The translations under genes and the position numbers were made by a program. The notes beneath the pieces are model-generated. The model had not been told where the DNA came from, ran no database searches, and saw only the letters and a program-made list of their open reading frames with translations. A DNA stretch of 40,992 nucleotides from a virus. Below are positions 1 to 5,541 of the stretch, one piece after another; position 1 is the first letter of the stretch, and the number at the start of each line of letters is the position of its first letter. The stretch is taken from IMG/VR virus record IMGVR_UViG_3300010354_019506, positions 1 through 40,992 of that record; one strand, given 5' to 3'.

Positions 1-40
1 TCTACTTATGTTATGGAACAGCGGAGCTAAGAGGATTAAA

Positions 41-313
41 ATGCGTACCAAAAGAATCATCGACGGTTTCCATAATAGCCAAAAATTCCGATTTATTCTC
101 ACTGCCCAAAGCGGCGAGGATGTAGGTATGGTGATCACTGTCCAACAAATGTCAGACACTTTTGCCACACGAGATGCACGAGTGGCAGTATGGACCGCTC
201 TGGAGCTACTGGCTTCGCAGCGTCGAGTAGCCCGGCATCTTGGTGAGACCCTGCCTACTGGACTGGTCACTGACGCACAAGGTTTCCGTCAAGTACAAAT
301 TGATCTGCACTAA
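41..313 (+). CDS. small protein of unknown function
   Basis: A 90-residue protein that I do not recognise. It starts MRTKRIIDGF and ends QVQIDLH. The start at 41 is chosen over an in-frame ATG at 8 because a purine-rich Shine-Dalgarno stretch (taagagga, 28-35) lies just upstream of it. It has no signal peptide, membrane segment or cysteine cluster. The N-terminus is basic and the middle is Ala/Arg-rich and probably helical. The gene is followed after 15 bases by another small gene with its own ribosome binding site, so the two probably share a transcript that begins before the window. It could belong to the many small early or host-takeover genes of T4-like phages, but nothing in the sequence shows this. 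Confidence 0.65.
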   Translation: MRTKRIIDGFHNSQKFRFILTAQSGEDVGMVITVQQMSDTFATRDARVAVWTALELLASQRRVARHLGETLPTGLVTDAQGFRQVQIDLH

Positions 314-328
314 TAACAGGAGTTAAAA

Positions 329-523
329 ATGATGAAAGTTATTACTAACAGTCTAGGCAGCGGAGATTGGATCGTTGTCCAAGGTGTATCTGGAAAAACA
401 CTGTTCAGCGGGCATAGAGTCGGTGCTCGTGATCTGCAGGAGATCTTGGATATTGTTGCCCGTACGGGTTGCAAATTGATCGAAGTTACTGATGAACAGT
501 TAGAAGAAGAGATCGAAGAATAA
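329..523 (+). CDS. small acidic protein of unknown function
   Basis: A 64-residue protein that I do not recognise. A good Shine-Dalgarno AGGAG (318-322) sits six bases before the ATG at 329; a second ATG follows directly at 332. The C-terminus is strongly acidic (DEQLEEEIEE). The N-terminal half is predicted to be beta-rich (WIVVQGVSGKTLFSG). The gene lies 15 bases after the preceding small gene, so co-transcription is likely. The next gene is separated by an 84-base gap that holds a tandem promoter, so this gene probably ends its transcription unit or is read through into the RNA ligase. Confidence 0.65.
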   Translation: MMKVITNSLGSGDWIVVQGVSGKTLFSGHRVGARDLQEILDIVARTGCKLIEVTDEQLEEEIEE

Positions 524-529
524 TGTCTA

Positions 530-558
530 TTGACAGCTCAAGCCAAATCCGCTATAAT
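530..558 (+). promoter_or_regulatory. sigma70-type promoter for the RNA ligase operon
   Basis: Perfect consensus hexamers: TTGACA at 530-535 and TATAAT at 553-558, with a 17-base spacer. It lies in the intergenic gap and points toward the RNA ligase gene 50 bases downstream. Expected to be read by unmodified host RNA polymerase, so it should give early expression of the block from RNA ligase to the small gene ending at 3849. Confidence 0.85.
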
Positions 559-559
559 C

Positions 560-567
560 TATAAATA
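560..567 (+). promoter_or_regulatory. T4-type late promoter
   Basis: TATAAATA, the exact T4 late promoter box, begins one base after the -10 hexamer of the sigma70-type promoter and lies 40 bases before the RNA ligase start. The tandem arrangement suggests that the downstream block is transcribed both early and late. Confidence 0.7.
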
Positions 568-607
568 GAAATATAAAATATTTTCACTGTTTTCTAAACA
601 AAATCCC

Positions 608-1780
608 ATGCGATATCAATTTCCGGTGATCGAGCACATCGATCAAGTTCGTGCAGCGATTCAAGATTACCCTGAGTTCATTGTAGCCGACCGTGAGCAT
701 ATGCTTGTAGTCAACTACAATGTAAACTTGGAAAACACCTTTGGTGATCCCACTGATCCAATGGCCCGAATCCGTCGTGAATGCCGTGGACTAAAGTTTG
801 ACGCTGCCAGTGGGTTGATTATCGCCCGCCCTTACCACAAATTTTTCAACGTAAACGAACGAGCAGAGACTCAGGCCAACAATCTGGATCTCAACGAACC
901 CCATCAAATTCTAGACAAGCTAGACGGAAGCATGATCCATGCTGTGCCTGTTGGTCGTGAATTTCGTTTCTGCACCAAAATGGGCATCACCGATGTCAGC
1001 TTGCCCGTGGAAGAATTTGTTGTTCGTAACCCTCGTTACTACCAGCTGGTTCGCGATATGTTCGAATTAGGTACCACTGCCATCTTTGAGTGGTGCAGCC
1101 CAAAACAACGTATTGTGATTGACTACGGTCACGATCAACTTATCTTGACTGCTATTCGTAATCTAGTCACCGGCGAGTACTGGACCTACGATAACCTTCG
1201 GGCTATCGGAATAGAGTACAATGTTCCGGTAGTAGGACAATTAGCTGGTACTATGACCAATATGGAACACTTGATCGCCCATACTCGAGATCTTGTAGAC
1301 GTGGAAGGCTATGTGGTACGTTGGGCCGACGGTCATATGACCAAGATCAAGGCTGATCATTATGTGCTGCTGCACCGCACTAAAGACCAAGTTCGGCAAG
1401 AAAAGTCTGTTGTTGAACTGCTAGTGTCTGAGCGTGTAGATGATGTTAAGCCGTTATTGGATAACAACGATCTGGATAAACTAAATCGTTTCGAAAACGA
1501 CTTTTGGCTTGGTGTTGATCAGACTACTGTACAGTTAGAAGAAATCTATGCTCAAGGAAATCGGTATGAGTCTCGGCGTGACTTTGCTGTAGAGTTTGTA
1601 AATCAGCAGCCTGCACACTTGCGTCCATTGTTGTTTTCAATGCGTAACGGTGAGCAGGCACGTGATCTTGTGGTAAAAAGTATTGCTGGCAGTACCAGTA
1701 GCCAAAGCCGTATTGATGCAGCACGTTGGCTTTGGGGCAACCATAGTTGGAACGAACAAATTTATATCGGGGATAATTAA
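608..1780 (+). CDS. rnlA: RNA ligase 1 (T4 gp63-like)
   Basis: ATP-dependent RNA ligase that joins 3'-OH to 5'-phosphate RNA ends. In T4, Rnl1 works with polynucleotide kinase-phosphatase to repair host tRNA cut by the anticodon nuclease defence, and it also helps attach tail fibres. At 390 residues it is close to T4 Rnl1 (374). The nucleotidyltransferase motifs are all visible: motif I KLDGS with the adenylated lysine at K104, upstream conserved RECRGLKF and RPYHKFFNVNE (about 57-84), motif III FEWCSPKQRIVIDY, motif IV EGYVVRW, and motif V KIKADHYVLLH. It follows tandem early and late promoters and is followed after one base by a membrane protein. There is no clear Shine-Dalgarno before the ATG. 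No kinase partner (pseT) is seen in this window. Confidence 0.95.
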   Translation: MRYQFPVIEHIDQVRAAIQDYPEFIVADREHMLVVNYNVNLENTFGDPTDPMARIRRECRGLKFDAASGLIIARPYHKFFNVNERAETQANNLDLNEPHQILDKLDGSMIHAVPVGREFRFCTKMGITDVSLPVEEFVVRNPRYYQLVRDMFELGTTAIFEWCSPKQRIVIDYGHDQLILTAIRNLVTGEYWTYDNLRAIGIEYNVPVVGQLAGTMTNMEHLIAHTRDLVDVEGYVVRWADGHMTKIKADHYVLLHRTKDQVRQEKSVVELLVSERVDDVKPLLDNNDLDKLNRFENDFWLGVDQTTVQLEEIYAQGNRYESRRDFAVEFVNQQPAHLRPLLFSMRNGEQARDLVVKSIAGSTSSQSRIDAARWLWGNHSWNEQIYIGDN

Positions 1781-1781
1781 A

Positions 1782-2111
1782 ATGATCAGTGAAGTTATTG
1801 CAACCTTTTTTACTACAATGGGTATGGTATGGGTATTTTTGATGTTTTTAGGGTTTCTGGGCCGTATAGGAAATCGAGACTTGACAGAAAAACCCGAATA
1901 TGCTAAAGTAGATGATGAGCTGTATGCACTAAAAGATATAGTGTTAGCTGAAGCCGAGTTTGTTGAGCAGGGCAGTTATCGTGGGTGGTTGCTGTGGGAC
2001 CCAATGTCGAAGAAATTTTTAGGTCAGACCACCGAAGCTGATAAATGTGTTAGTGTACTTCAAGAACGTTTTCCAGGCAAAACTATCCTAATCAAAGGAC
2101 TTCCTAAATGA
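1782..2111 (+). CDS. single-pass membrane protein of unknown function
   Basis: A 109-residue protein with one hydrophobic segment near the N-terminus (about residues 5-26, rich in Phe, Met and Val), then a basic junction (RIGNRD) and a soluble C-terminal domain of about 80 residues. The positive-inside rule suggests the C-terminal part is cytoplasmic. I start it at 1782, one base after the ligase stop. A longer frame opening at 1683 would run inside the ligase and is unlikely. Its stop overlaps the next start (ATGA), so translation of the two is coupled. I do not recognise the family. Confidence 0.7.
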   Translation: MISEVIATFFTTMGMVWVFLMFLGFLGRIGNRDLTEKPEYAKVDDELYALKDIVLAEAEFVEQGSYRGWLLWDPMSKKFLGQTTEADKCVSVLQERFPGKTILIKGLPK

Positions 2112-2503
2112 CTATGCATCTTGCTCATCCCGCTTTGTCAATGACTGGACGAAAGAAAGGTCCGAAAAAATGGGCTAGTGCTGAGCAAAAACGTCAGCAT
2201 GAAGAACTTGAACGTGAATGGAAACAGAAAACCGAAGAATTTCGACGTATGAGTAAGCCTGTAATTTATAAGCCCGCACCACGCAGTGCTGAAGCGTTGC
2301 GTCCACGTATCCCGCCCGGTCGTTTTACTACACAACATATTCCTAGCGTAGATACTGGGCATCGTGGTGCTGTATCTAGTCCTACGACTCCTCAGTATAC
2401 CGGCGATGCTGTGGTTGGTATCGCTATTATGCACAAGAGCTGCCTGCAGCCTGTGTTCAGTCAAGAAGCTGCTATTGATAGTGCCCGTATGCGGCGTGGT
2501 TAA
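2108..2503 (+). CDS. conserved T4-like phage protein of unknown function
   Basis: 131 residues. The N-terminal third is highly charged and helical, a likely coiled coil ([20 protein letters not shown], residues 26-45). A proline-rich linker follows ([10 protein letters not shown]), then a compact C-terminal motif [13 protein letters not shown]...[14 protein letters not shown] recall that C-terminal motif as recurring in uncharacterised proteins of marine T4-like phages, so I am fairly sure this is a real conserved phage gene, but I know of no function. The start overlaps the preceding stop by four bases (ATGA). The infA homologue follows five bases after its stop. Confidence 0.75.
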   Translation: MTMHLAHPALSMTGRKKGPKKWASAEQKRQHEELEREWKQKTEEFRRMSKPVIYKPAPRSAEALRPRIPPGRFTTQHIPSVDTGHRGAVSSPTTPQYTGDAVVGIAIMHKSCLQPVFSQEAAIDSARMRRG

Positions 2504-2508
2504 TTTAT

Positions 2509-2730
2509 ATGCCTAAAGATGATCTAATTAAAATGCTCGGAGAAGTAGAAGAAGTTCTTCCTGCTGCAATGTTCCGAGTTCGTTTGGATGATAGTAAACA
2601 ATTGATTCTTGCTTATTTAGGAGGAAAAATGCGTCAACATAGCATTGAAATCCTACAAGGGGATCGAGTCGAAGTCGAAATTAGTGTTTACGATTTATCT
2701 AAAGGAAGAATTGTCTATCGCCATAAATAA
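2509..2730 (+). CDS. infA: translation initiation factor IF-1 homologue
   Basis: A 73-residue protein that aligns end to end with bacterial IF-1 (72 residues in E. coli). It keeps the opening KDD.I.M.G.V.E.LP..MFRV, the central GKMR..I.IL.GD.V.V and the terminal [11 protein letters not shown] block. This is the single S1/OB-fold that binds the A site of the 30S subunit during initiation and acts with IF-2 and IF-3. The start at 2509 gives exactly the family length. There is no strong Shine-Dalgarno (TAATTTAT precedes it). It sits between a conserved phage gene and a superoxide dismutase in the same operon. Differences from the host type cluster in the middle ([12 protein letters not shown]). 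It could tune initiation on phage mRNAs or bind RNA in another role; the function is inferred from similarity only. Confidence 0.93.
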   Translation: MPKDDLIKMLGEVEEVLPAAMFRVRLDDSKQLILAYLGGKMRQHSIEILQGDRVEVEISVYDLSKGRIVYRHK

Positions 2731-2734
2731 TGGC

Positions 2735-3277
2735 ATGGACGATATAAGACGCACACTCACCTTACTAGAAGCTCGCCAAGAACTCCAACTAGATCGTCTC
2801 AGTTATGAACTGGGCGATCTAGATCCTGTTCTCAGTCGCGAAAACGTCGCAGCACATTACAATAAACTAGCTCGTACCTACGTAAAAAGGTACAATGCCA
2901 AAGAAGGCGACGACGATTTTAATCAAGCCGGAGCATACCTACACAATATGCTCTTTGCTCAATTTCAAGCACCTAAAAGCACTAATCGTCCCACTGACAG
3001 CAGCCTAGCACTGATCGAAAGTCGCTGGGATAGCTGGGATAACTTTCGTAAAGAGTTTGAACGTGTAGCCATGAGTATACAGGGCTCGGGCTGGGTCTAC
3101 ATGAGCCGCAGTGGCGACATCAAAACTATACGAAATCATCAGATACGTCGTGATATTGCCCTACTAGTTGACTGGTGGGAGCATGCCTGGTACATGGACT
3201 ATGGCCCCGATAAAGCGGGCTATTTGAACAATATTTGGCGTATTATTGATTGGTCTGTGGTAAACAGTCGACTTTAG
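2735..3277 (+). CDS. sod: Fe/Mn-family superoxide dismutase
   Basis: Converts superoxide to O2 and H2O2 in the cytoplasm. The four metal ligands of the family are all present: H41, H70, D146 and H150 (the last two in DWWEH). The second-shell tyrosine Y49 is eight residues after H41, as in E. coli enzymes. The C-terminal signature WWEHAWYMDYG...YLNNIWRIIDW is intact. At 180 residues it is somewhat short; the loop before DWWEH is reduced. Glycine (G66) four residues before H70 and glutamine Q136 look more Mn-type than Fe-type, but metal use cannot be settled here. The pair of histidines usual after the first ligand is replaced (HYNKLARTY). The start at 2735 leaves about 20 residues before the family core; a longer frame from 2645 would overlap infA. 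Confidence 0.9.
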   Translation: MDDIRRTLTLLEARQELQLDRLSYELGDLDPVLSRENVAAHYNKLARTYVKRYNAKEGDDDFNQAGAYLHNMLFAQFQAPKSTNRPTDSSLALIESRWDSWDNFRKEFERVAMSIQGSGWVYMSRSGDIKTIRNHQIRRDIALLVDWWEHAWYMDYGPDKAGYLNNIWRIIDWSVVNSRL

Positions 3278-3288
3278 AGAGGTACTCA

Positions 3289-3660
3289 ATGAATAAACTC
3301 AAATTATCAGCCGCAGCACTAGCACTAACTTTGCTGTCGGGCTGTGCCGCTGTGGATACAGTTAAAAAGTATTGGCCCAGAGCACATGATCCAGTTATGT
3401 TTAATCAACTAGTACAGGTTGATATTGCAATTGAACATGTTGATTGTAATGCTCCGAATTGGGCCAAAGTTGTTCCACTAAGTGAAAATTTAGCTAAGTA
3501 TGTGGAATGGCGTCGTGATCCCCAAGCTGAAAATATAAAAGGATTACATAGTCATGTAGAGCGTATGACCCGAGGTGGTTCAAAAACTTTTTGCGAATTA
3601 GGAAAGAAAACAGCCAGTCAAAGAATTGCTGCTGCAAAATCTGCTTGGGAGGGTAGATAA
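3289..3660 (+). CDS. lipoprotein of unknown function
   Basis: 123 residues beginning with a basic N-terminus (MNKLKLSAAAL) and a hydrophobic stretch that ends in a clear lipobox, LLSGC, with the acylated cysteine at C19. It should therefore be exported and anchored in a membrane. The mature part has two more cysteines (in VDCNAP and TFCELG) that could form a disulfide, and is helical and charged. A strong Shine-Dalgarno GAGAGG (3277-3282) supports the start at 3289. Phage lipoproteins of this size can be superinfection-exclusion proteins or outer spanins, but it lacks the proline-rich character of Rz1 and I see no spanin partner. Its stop directly abuts the next start. Confidence 0.75.
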   Translation: MNKLKLSAAALALTLLSGCAAVDTVKKYWPRAHDPVMFNQLVQVDIAIEHVDCNAPNWAKVVPLSENLAKYVEWRRDPQAENIKGLHSHVERMTRGGSKTFCELGKKTASQRIAAAKSAWEGR

Positions 3661-3849
3661 ATGACACAACTAGTACAAGAAATCGAACAAATTGCCAACG
3701 AGTATCGTGCTGGAAATATCACTGAAGAAGAACGGAATTACTTGTTAGCTGAGATACGCGATATTCGAGCAGCACAAGAGTGTGCCGGAAACGAACAATT
3801 ATTTCGTCATGTGGTACAGGCTTGTAATATAGCAATGGCTATAGTTTAA
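3661..3849 (+). CDS. small helical protein of unknown function
   Basis: 62 residues, largely helical and acidic, beginning [15 protein letters not shown], with a C-terminal patch [14 protein letters not shown] that is more hydrophobic. Its ATG directly follows the lipoprotein stop, with an excellent Shine-Dalgarno (GGGAGGG, 3647-3653) inside the end of that gene. It is the last gene of the first block, and its stop codon overlaps the stop of the convergent erpA gene within the four bases TTAA (3846-3849). I do not recognise it. Confidence 0.7.
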   Translation: MTQLVQEIEQIANEYRAGNITEEERNYLLAEIRDIRAAQECAGNEQLFRHVVQACNIAMAIV

Positions 3850-4166
3850 ACTGTAAAACTGCTACCACAGCCGCAAGTAGATACAGCATTTGGGTTGTTG
3901 ATTACAAAATTAGAACCTTCTAGTTCTGAACGATAATCAATTTCGGCACCGTCGAGATATTGCATACTCATAGCATCGATGACGAGTTTAAATTTTTCAA
4001 CATCGATTAAAAAATCATCGTCATCGATCTGATTATCAAATGTGAACCCATATTGAAAACCTGAACATCCACCACCTTGCACAAAAGTGCGTAAATAAGT
4101 GTCAGGTCCCTCTTTCTCTAAGAGATGAAAAATTTGATCTTTAGCTGAATTAGTTACAGTAATCAT
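3846..4166 (-). CDS. erpA: ErpA-type iron-sulfur carrier protein
   Basis: A-type Fe-S carrier that receives clusters from the scaffold and delivers them to apo-proteins. 106 residues from the ATG at 4166. The three cluster-binding cysteines are present: C34 in [14 protein letters not shown], and C98 and C100 in [18 protein letters not shown], the LEGS motif and [13 protein letters not shown] match ErpA better than IscA. It is the only clear minus-strand gene in the window, convergent with the first block and divergent from the isc genes. Extending the frame upstream to 4286 adds about 40 residues unlike any family member, so I reject that start. No Shine-Dalgarno or promoter is obvious. The first bases of the gene overlap an opposite-strand late promoter. 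Confidence 0.93.
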   Translation of the reverse strand: MITVTNSAKDQIFHLLEKEGPDTYLRTFVQGGGCSGFQYGFTFDNQIDDDDFLIDVEKFKLVIDAMSMQYLDGAEIDYRSELEGSNFVINNPNAVSTCGCGSSFTV

Positions 4167-4173
4167 ATAAATA
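4166..4173 (+). promoter_or_regulatory. T4-type late promoter for the isc genes
   Basis: TATAAATA lies 23 bases before the start of the 48-residue gene and, through it, iscU and iscA. The first base overlaps the first base of the erpA start codon on the other strand, so a late polymerase complex bound here would sit on the erpA translation start region. Confidence 0.7.
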
Positions 4174-4196
4174 TTTAGTAGATTTTTGAGATAGTC

Positions 4197-4343
4197 ATGT
4201 ACAAATATCAACTTTGGGTAAGAATAAATAATTATCAAACGGCACATACTATAATTTGGGCCTCTGATGATTTTCAAGCTAAACAATTAGGTGAAGCTCA
4301 ATACGGTGCGGGTAATGTATTAAATTATACAAGGATCGAATAA
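4197..4343 (+). CDS. 48-residue conserved small phage protein
   Basis: A short gene starting [10 protein letters not shown] and ending [17 protein letters not shown]. Evidence that it is real: it fills the gap between a late promoter and iscU, it ends one base before the iscU start, and its C-terminal pattern ([16 protein letters not shown]) is one I recall from small proteins in marine T4-like phages. It appears to be a single alpha/beta unit with no cysteines or membrane segment. Function unknown. It overlaps the 5' leader of the minus-strand erpA gene. Confidence 0.72.
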   Translation: MYKYQLWVRINNYQTAHTIIWASDDFQAKQLGEAQYGAGNVLNYTRIE

Positions 4344-4344
4344 T

Positions 4345-4743
4345 ATGGCTTACAGCTCTCGCGTGATTGATCATTATGAAAATCCTAGAAATGTAGGAAG
4401 TTTTGATAAAAATGACCCTGATATAGGAACCGGATTAGTTGGTGCACCAGCTTGTGGTGATGTTTTAAAATTACAAATTAAGGTCAACAAAGATGGTATT
4501 ATCGAAGATGCTAGATTTAAAACCTATGGATGTGGATCTGCTATTGCATCAAGTAGTCTGGTTACCGAAATGATTAAAGGGCTAACCTTAGATGAAGCCG
4601 GGCAAATAAAAAATTCTGCCATAGCCGAAGAATTAGCGTTGCCTCCGGTGAAGATTCATTGTTCCATTTTAGCTGAAGATAGTATAAAAGCTGCTATTGC
4701 TGATTATAGGAAAAAACGTGATTCATCTCACCCCAACAGCTGA
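4345..4743 (+). CDS. iscU: IscU Fe-S cluster scaffold
   Basis: Scaffold on which 2Fe-2S clusters are assembled from IscS-derived sulfur. 132 residues, near-identical in long stretches to the E. coli protein (128). The three ligand cysteines C37, C63 and C106, together with D39 and H105, are intact. So is LPPVK (99-103), the HscA chaperone binding motif. It should therefore still be able to dock on the host IscS and HscA/HscB machinery, none of which is encoded here. The C-terminus carries a few extra residues (KKRDSSHPNS) created by the 26-base overlap with iscA. The high similarity suggests fairly recent acquisition from a proteobacterial host. Confidence 0.97.
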   Translation: MAYSSRVIDHYENPRNVGSFDKNDPDIGTGLVGAPACGDVLKLQIKVNKDGIIEDARFKTYGCGSAIASSSLVTEMIKGLTLDEAGQIKNSAIAEELALPPVKIHCSILAEDSIKAAIADYRKKRDSSHPNS

Positions 4744-5038
4744 ACAACAAATAAAGAATCTTTTAAGTAAACGATCAGCAGGACTGGGTATAAGATTAGG
4801 TGTTAGAACCACAGGATGCTCGGGTTTGGCTTACAAATTAGAGTATGTAGATAAAAAACAACCTGAAGATGTAGAATTTGCTTTTACAAGTTTTTTAATT
4901 TTTATAGATCCAAAATCTCTTTCTTATCTGTCAGGGATGACGTTAGATTATATTAAAAAGGGGTTAAACGAAGGATTTGAGTTTATTAATCCCAATGAAC
5001 GAGCACGTTGCGGTTGTGGAGAAAGTTTCACTATTTAA
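4718..5038 (+). CDS. iscA: IscA-type iron-sulfur carrier protein
   Basis: A-type carrier paralogous to erpA in this window. 106 residues with cysteines C34, C98 and C100 in the motifs TTGCSGLAY and RCGCGESF. LGVRTTGCSG, LDY.K.GLNEGF.F.NPN and CGCGESF identify it as IscA. I choose the GTG at 4718 because the product then aligns from its first residue with bacterial IscA and AGGA (4708-4711) is correctly spaced; an in-frame TTG at 4697 is less likely. It begins inside the 3' end of iscU in another frame, so translation is probably coupled. Confidence 0.93.
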   Translation: MIHLTPTAEQQIKNLLSKRSAGLGIRLGVRTTGCSGLAYKLEYVDKKQPEDVEFAFTSFLIFIDPKSLSYLSGMTLDYIKKGLNEGFEFINPNERARCGCGESFTI

Positions 5039-5053
5039 TTTTGATTTGATTTT

Positions 5054-5061
5054 AATAAATA
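5054..5061 (+). promoter_or_regulatory. T4-type late promoter (AATAAATA)
   Basis: AATAAATA lies 18 bases before the start of the first collagen-like structural gene, in the short gap after iscA. It fits the NATAAATA late consensus of T4-like marine phages. It would leave a very short leader. Confidence 0.5.
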
Positions 5062-5079
5062 TTAAAAACGATCAAAAAT

Positions 5080-5493
5080 ATGGCACAACAAATAATCAAT
5101 GTAGGCACTGGTCCAAATACCGGAGACGGCGACGATCTTCGTACTGCATTTACAAAAACTAACGATAATTTCACAGAATTATATAATAACCTTAATGGAA
5201 ATGGACCTACAGGGCCCACAGGACCTCGAGGATTTGATGGATCTCGGGGTCCACAAGGATTTCAGGGAGCAACGGGCCCTATTGGACCTTCGGGAAGTTC
5301 GGGACCAACTGGTCCCCGTGGGGTAACAGGCCCGACTGGTGTTCCAGGACCTCAAGCATCTTTTTCAAACAGCCCCGAAATAGATTTAACCAATCTAACC
5401 AACGGATCACTGTTAATATACAATGATACCACTGAAGTGTGGGAAGCTTCTATATTGTTAGAAAGTCAAATCATCAATGGTGGGCAATATTAA
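5080..5493 (+). CDS. short collagen-like virion protein
   Basis: 137 residues in three parts. Residues 1-41 ([28 protein letters not shown]) are an N-terminal segment widespread in tail and baseplate-associated proteins of T4-like marine phages. Residues 42-91 are Gly-X-Y collagen-like triplets rich in Pro and Thr ([10 protein letters not shown]), which should trimerise. Residues 92-137 form a small beta-rich C-terminal cap. It opens the structural region and shares its general plan with the larger collagen-like genes downstream. Unlike those, it uses Pro in the X position (GPTGPT) rather than Gln-rich triplets. Probably a small fibre or fibre connector; the exact virion location is unknown. 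Confidence 0.8.
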   Translation: MAQQIINVGTGPNTGDGDDLRTAFTKTNDNFTELYNNLNGNGPTGPTGPRGFDGSRGPQGFQGATGPIGPSGSSGPTGPRGVTGPTGVPGPQASFSNSPEIDLTNLTNGSLLIYNDTTEVWEASILLESQIINGGQY

Positions 5494-5504
5494 ATCCCAT
5501 TTTG

Positions 5505-5512
5505 GATAAATA
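5505..5512 (+). promoter_or_regulatory. T4-type late promoter (GATAAATA)
   Basis: GATAAATA lies in the 48-base gap before the 1125-residue fibre gene, 29 bases before its start. A good Shine-Dalgarno (TAGAGGA, 5528-5534) follows, so leader and ribosome binding site are both well formed. Confidence 0.7.
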
Positions 5513-5541
5513 TATTAACTTAAGAAATAGAGGATTCGACA

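Noticed and set aside
2722-2729. CATAAATA before the superoxide dismutase gene
   Set aside because: Matches the late box but overlaps the last codons and stop of infA, only five bases from the SOD start. The match comes from CAT-AAA-TAA codons, so it is probably chance.
2645-2734. Upstream in-frame start for the superoxide dismutase
   Set aside because: It would lie inside infA and add about 30 residues not seen in the family.
3289-3660. Lipoprotein as an outer-membrane spanin (Rz1)
   Set aside because: Too long, not proline-rich, and no inner-membrane spanin gene overlaps or precedes it.
4223-4230. Second AATAAATA box inside the 48-residue gene
   Set aside because: It lies within codons for Arg-Ile-Asn-Asn in an AT-rich stretch, with no start nearby that needs it. 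Probably chance.
4167-4286. N-terminal extension of erpA
   Set aside because: The extra residues do not resemble the family, and they overlap the 48-residue gene on the other strand.
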